This document shows, piece by piece, positions 61,401 to 64,000 of a stretch of DNA of 64,000 bases (positions are counted from its first letter, which is position 1; each line of letters opens with the position of its first letter). The stretch comes from Camellia lanceoleosa (lineage: Eukaryota; Streptophyta; Magnoliopsida; Ericales; Theaceae), in contig CM045761.1 in NCBI GenBank assembly GCA_025200525.1, positions 96,758,182-96,822,181 on the forward strand, written 5' to 3'. Position numbers and translations under genes: made by a program. The notes under the pieces were generated by a model, which saw only the letters and a program-made list of their open reading frames with translations, ran no database searches and had not been told where the DNA came from.

Positions 61401-63049
61401 TGAAGACCCGTCTTGGAACTAATTAAACTAATCATGTTATCCCTACCTATCATAACATGAAATTGTTTTCCTTAATATTTCCTATGCTCGAGTCTACACC
61501 AATTTAGCCCTTAAAAGAAACATAGGGAGTTTATACATAATAAATATTTCTTTACACCTATATCATTCATTATGATAGATATATATTAAAAGAAAAGTCA
61601 AATGTAATGAATTTTAGAAACATACTAATTCAGAAAATGCACTTGAATCGGACAAAGTTTTGTTTTCATATTGGCTAGTAATTTTTATATGCGGATGAAA
61701 TATATATTATATAGTACTTTCTATTCTTGTGGTTAAATTTAATAGTAAAATTCATTATATTTATGTTGAGTGTCTAGAGAATAATAAAAGACATATATAT
61801 ATATATATATATAATTGGTAAAAAATAATGCCATGTAATATTCCATTGACATATAAAATTTTCTGCAAATTGACAGTGCAAGGCACATTTACACGCATTA
61901 GTATGTCATTACCAATAAATAAATAAATAAATAAATAACAGGTGTTACTTTTGTTATAATTTTTACCTTTCATAATTGGACAAGACTTGTCACTATAAAA
62001 CTTTAGTATATGAGTGGAATTGATTCAGAAAGGTTAAAAAATTTAATAAAAAAAAAAAAATAATAATAATAATAATAAAAACCAAGGTCTATAATAGATA
62101 AGAGTTTTGACTACAAAAACCGTATTAAGGCACTGCCACACACATGGAACTTGCCCGCAAAGAATTTAAGAATATATAAGATTGAGGAAAAGTGGTCCCA
62201 TTCAGTTCCCAAAAAAAAAGAAAAAAAAAAGTGGTCCCATTTGATTATGTTTACGTTTCTTTGTGATTTTGTATATATATATATATATATATTAATTTAA
62301 AATACTCATCATTTTTTGATAGAGATGCTCCTTTAATCACCATCCCCACCACCCCATAAACACACGTGACGGATAATAATTAAAGGAGAAGGAAAAAATA
62401 AAAAAAAATAAAAAAATAAAATTTGACCAATCAAATCAAGAGAGGATCAAAGGGGGTCAAGGGCGTGGAGAAAAAAGGGGGTCTAGGTCTTTTCCTTTTT
62501 AGCAAACATGTTTTATATGTCTTTGGAAAAAGTGAAAACATAACCAAACAAGTTATGAATTGAAATATATTTTAAAATTGTGTAATATAAATTCAAATTT
62601 TGATATGGTTTGAGTGGCACCTCATAATAAATGTGACCATGGAGGTTTCATTTTCGGAAAATCTCTAAAATGCATTTTGTAAGTGCACAGTATTACACGA
62701 AGATTAACATACTATACTAGGCTTTTTCATGATTGGGCGCCAAAGTCAGTAAAACTCACCTGGGCATCAAACATGTTCATGTATTTGATACCAGTCCCTG
62801 AGTCGACTCGTCCAGCGTTGGGTTGGAAAAGACAAAATGCCAGCGTTTCAGGCCTCGTGTCGCTTGTGTATGCAAAAAAAGGGTACGGATTGATCATAAA
62901 AGGCGAACCAGTTGCCCTCATGAATGCCAGCATTGCTCTCATTGTGTCACCGAAACTCGGGTTGAAAGCACCAGAGGATGGCGGGTCAGACTGAGTCAAC
63001 ACAGCCATTGAGTGTACGGTTGAGACCTTTATCTTACCACCTAAGGAAG
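50086..63049 (-). CDS. Glucan endo-1,3-beta-glucosidase (GH17 with C-terminal X8/CBM43), last four exons
   Basis: A member of glycoside hydrolase family 17, which cuts beta-1,3-glucan (callose) in plant cell walls; proteins of this form are usually secreted or wall-bound. Four exons (62760-63049, 57575-57898, 51624-51927, 50086-50255) join in phase with GT/AG borders and encode about 360 residues. They contain FMINPYPFFAY (substrate cleft), VVAETGWP (nucleophile Glu), AKAYNGNLINHL, SVDTYIFALYNEDLKPGPG, a Thr/Pro/Ser linker, and an X8 domain with six Cys from GGGWCVPKAG to YNGCIYPGG. Full-length relatives have about 450-500 residues, so the signal peptide, the GVNYG start and the general acid lie right of the window. 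No stop or frameshift is seen, so the gene looks intact. The short hydrophobic tail after X8 could be a weak GPI signal; this is uncertain. Confidence 0.93.
50256..51623 (-). other. Intron of 1.37 kb with a CT microsatellite and a possible MITE
   Basis: Contains a (CT)n run at about 50598-50639. An element-like stretch (about 50918-51330) has ends CATGTTTGG and, inverted, CATGTTTG, and its patch 51020-51085 (TCTACCCGGTTGTCTGCCC) resembles GC-rich patches in the 32254-33577 element. I could not find a target duplication for it. Confidence 0.5.
51624..51927 (-). CDS. Glucanase exon: Thr/Pro linker and most of X8
   Basis: Acceptor CTTGTAG before 51927, donor CTA|GTAAGC at 51624/51623. Begins TPTTPSTTPSSPVVTPSPKP, a linker with many potential O-glycosylation sites. 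The X8 domain follows (WCVPKAG, DYACGHGVDCSSIQPGGACF, AFAMNLLYQ, WNCDFSQTATL). It ends within the Ser codon of TNPS. Confidence 0.93.
52246..53238. mobile_element. hAT-like non-autonomous element with internal repeats
   Basis: Left end GGGTGTGTTTGTTT and inverted right end AGGAGTGTTTGTTTGG match, and GGACTAATA/TATTAGTCC words recur near both ends. The flanks tggacact and aggatact agree at 6 of 8, an eroded 8-bp duplication suggestive of hAT. From 52500 to 53000 it holds AT-rich tandem blocks marked by five occurrences of TTTTAGTGTTGTT. Confidence 0.55.
54250..54494. mobile_element. Tourist-like MITE with TTA duplication and a paralogous empty site
   Basis: Begins GGTGCCGTTTGAGAAGCC. It is flanked by tta (54247-54249, 54495-54497); the second copy of the duplication has a single TTA at the same point (CCCATTTACTATAC, about 55809-55822), giving an empty site. 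Two long poly-A tracts lie inside. Similar AACATTACATCCAACTCAT sequence recurs at about 61040. Confidence 0.8.
54757..54900. mobile_element. MITE with ~50-bp AT-rich inverted ends
   Basis: Inverted arms include ATCAAATAAATAATCAAAT and, on the other side, ATTTAATTATTTATTTAAT. Absent from the second copy of the duplication, where GAGTGACCCATTATTAGTCC is continuous. A second member with another MITE in it is at about 60050-60540. Confidence 0.7.
55361..56870. repeat. Intron tandem duplication, second copy
   Basis: Matches 53600-55342. It has an extra local duplication of about 60 bases (TATGTAGAAAATTGTCACCA occurs twice between 55860 and 55945). Diverged by point changes and small indels, so the event is not recent. 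Confidence 0.8.
57575..57898 (-). CDS. Glucanase exon with the catalytic nucleophile
   Basis: Acceptor GGTGCAG before 57898, donor CAG|GTCAGA at 57575/57574 (weaker than consensus); 108 whole codons, phase 0 at both ends. Starts VDAIRSALNAMGF, carries IEIVVAETGWPYKGD with the nucleophile Glu, and ends TYDAGLSKSSQ. The residue before NAKAYNG is Asp in SIDNAKAYNG. Confidence 0.93.
58120..58455. mobile_element. MITE-like element with inverted ends
   Basis: Left GATAAATTACAAACACACCC...GTTTGTTTTAAAT and inverted right GGTAAATTATAACTACATGA...TTTGTTTAAAAT are similar. It resembles the element at 59656-60001, whose ends are ATAAATTATACTTACACCC and GTAAATTACGCTGACATTC. No sure target duplication. Confidence 0.5.
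59656..60001. mobile_element. MITE-like element, relative of the one at 58120
   Basis: The left end ATAAATTATACTTACACCC and the reverse complement of the right end, GTAAATTACGCTGACATTC, share TAAATTA and, further in, GAG.TTTG. About 345 bases, like 58120-58455. No target duplication was found. Confidence 0.45.
60142..60477. mobile_element. Tourist-like MITE nested in another MITE
   Basis: Begins GTGCCGTTTTGGCAAC and ends CTCAAAACATCCC, flanked by cta (60139-60141, 60478-60480). The surrounding arms (ACTATTAAATAAATAATC on the left, ATTATTTATTTAATAAAAAA on the right) belong to the MITE family at 54757, so this element landed in the middle of one. Confidence 0.7.
60957..61131. mobile_element. 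Small MITE related to that at 54250
   Basis: Left GTTTCGTTTTGAAAG...GGGTTG and inverted right CTTCGTTTGGAAAGTGGGTT match. The interior CATCCAACTCATAATCATT is nearly the same as 54333-54362. Confidence 0.55.
61332..61460. repeat. 57-bp tandem repeat, 2.3 copies
   Basis: Units 61332-61388 and 61389-61445 differ at two bases, with a 15-base partial third copy. Each starts CCTATCATAACATGAAGACC. The ORF over it is a product of the repeat. Confidence 0.9.
62760..63049 (-). CDS. Glucanase exon (GH17 middle part)
   Basis: The acceptor is TTGCAG at 63055-63050, with an in-frame TGA just upstream showing that the exon cannot extend. The donor is CAG|GTGAGT at 62760/62759. It encodes KIKVSTVHSMAVLTQSDPP, INPYPFFAY and IKYMNMFDAQ. 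The first codon is split (two bases here), so at least one more exon lies upstream. I found no plausible one up to base 64000. Confidence 0.93.
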
Positions 63050-64000
63050 CTGCAAGTCACAAAATATTGGAATTCACTTCACAATAGGCACAATTTTCAT
63101 GATTTATTTAAACAGCGCATAAATTTGAGGGGTTTTTTTTTTTTTTTTTTTTTTTTCAATTTTACAATAAGCACTATCTTAATTTATTTCCATACTACAT
63201 ACATTAATTAATATACAAATTAATATATCAACATCTGTTATGATATTATTATTGACTACATCCATTATTTAAATTACAAATATCCAAAACATTTATAATT
63301 ATACTACATTATCTATTAATACACTAATTGATATATCAATTAATACATATAATATTATTAAAAAAATTATTGCCATATACTTTTCACTCAAAAGTAAAAT
63401 CTACATTCAATCAACCCCCACATTTGTATACGTAATCCCCCCAAAAAATATGCATTGATGTCATCCATTAATCAAACTACATATCATCCCAACTAAAATA
63501 TTATTGGCTATTTGAATTATTTTTACATTGTGTTTGGTTAGAAAATTTGAGAACAAATTTTAAAAAGAAAAGAAAAAAAAAAGTGAAATGTGAATAAAAT
63601 ATACCTATATTTTATCTAATTTCACAACTTTTCCATTTTTCTTTTTAAATTCTTTCTCAAATCTCCTAACAAAATAAAACGTTAGTCTCTATGAAATGAA
63701 CAACTACGAAATCTTCTCAAAACCCCAAGTTGGTGGTGTATATGCCAAATAACAAGAGGTTATGTATTTACATGACCCCAAAAAATAAAAAAATAAAAAA
63801 CTTAAAAATATGATGAAACACCTTTGGCAAAACATGTAGCATTCCAAATTCATGTAATAATTTTTGCCATTGAAAGAGACATTAACTAAAACAAAAATGT
63901 AAAACACAAAAATAAAAGAGAGAATCAACAACAAACACATCCCATTAATGTAAATGTTGATCCAAAAACTTTTACATATCACAATTTATAATATTTTTTA
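63050..64000 (-). other. Upstream intron of the glucanase gene, to the window edge
   Basis: AT-rich, with a poly-T run at 63131-63156. I searched both strands for the missing GH17 N-terminal exon (GVNYG start, signal peptide) and did not see it, so the intron exceeds 950 bases. Confidence 0.7.

Larger units (their letters stand above)
57899..62759 (-). other. Intron of 4.86 kb with several MITEs and a 57-bp repeat
   Basis: Carries inverted-end elements at about 58120-58455, 59656-60001, 60050-60540 and 60957-61131, plus the tandem repeat at 61332-61460. The rest is AT-rich with simple repeats such as (AAT)n near 62062. No coding sequence is recognised. Confidence 0.75.

Noticed and set aside
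61268..61453. ORF with repeated MIGRDNMISLISSK peptide
   Set aside because: Encoded by the 57-bp tandem repeat; no start context or homology recognised.
63704..63982. Minus-strand ORF with hydrophobic segments as a possible signal-peptide exon of the glucanase
   Set aside because: No GH17 start motif, no good donor in phase with the next exon, and AT-rich composition like the intron.

Overview
The window is nuclear DNA of a flowering plant, most likely a eudicot. The evidence is an AT-rich background with deeply nested Ty3/gypsy and L1-type retroelements, MITEs with TAA/TTA/CTA target duplications, and one spliced plant-specific gene (GH17 beta-1,3-glucanase with a C-terminal X8 domain). I see no prokaryotic gene organisation, CRISPR, rRNA or convincing tRNA.

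Bases 1-31976 are a stack of retrotransposons. Two decayed Ty3/gypsy elements of one large-LTR family (called family A here; Tat/Ogre-like by its extra RNase H and gag zinc knuckle) lie on the minus strand. G1 has internal region 907-7518 and 5' LTR 7519-10679. G2 has internal region 10680-18274 and 5' LTR 18275-21488. G1 sits inside the RT of G2. G2 abuts, and probably split, a plus-strand relative of which only the 3' end (21489-22014) and 3' LTR (22015-31976) remain. LTRs of a second family (family B, TGTCACGACCC termini) have landed in these at 1-906, 14381-16628, 22612-28993 and 22806-25327, and an unrelated 893-bp solo LTR at 30066-30958. Several carry clean 5-bp target duplications.

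Bases 31977-35953 are AT-rich and gene-free, with a PIF/Harbinger-type element and two foldback MITEs. Bases 35966-46207 are a full-length but dead L1-type LINE with a 12-bp target duplication and a ~4-kb family-A solo LTR inside its ORF1. A further family-B-like solo LTR follows (46530-48852).

Bases 50086-63049 (minus strand) hold the only apparent host gene: the last four exons of a glucan endo-1,3-beta-glucosidase with introns of 4.9, 5.6 and 1.4 kb. Its 5' end lies beyond base 64000. Its introns carry MITEs and a 1.5-1.7-kb tandem duplication, one copy of which serves as an empty site dating two MITE insertions.

I found no new enzymatic or defence system. The most useful observations are the ordered insertion history, the target duplications, the positional conservation inside family-B LTRs, and the intron duplication with its empty sites. 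All coordinates and alignments were made by eye.
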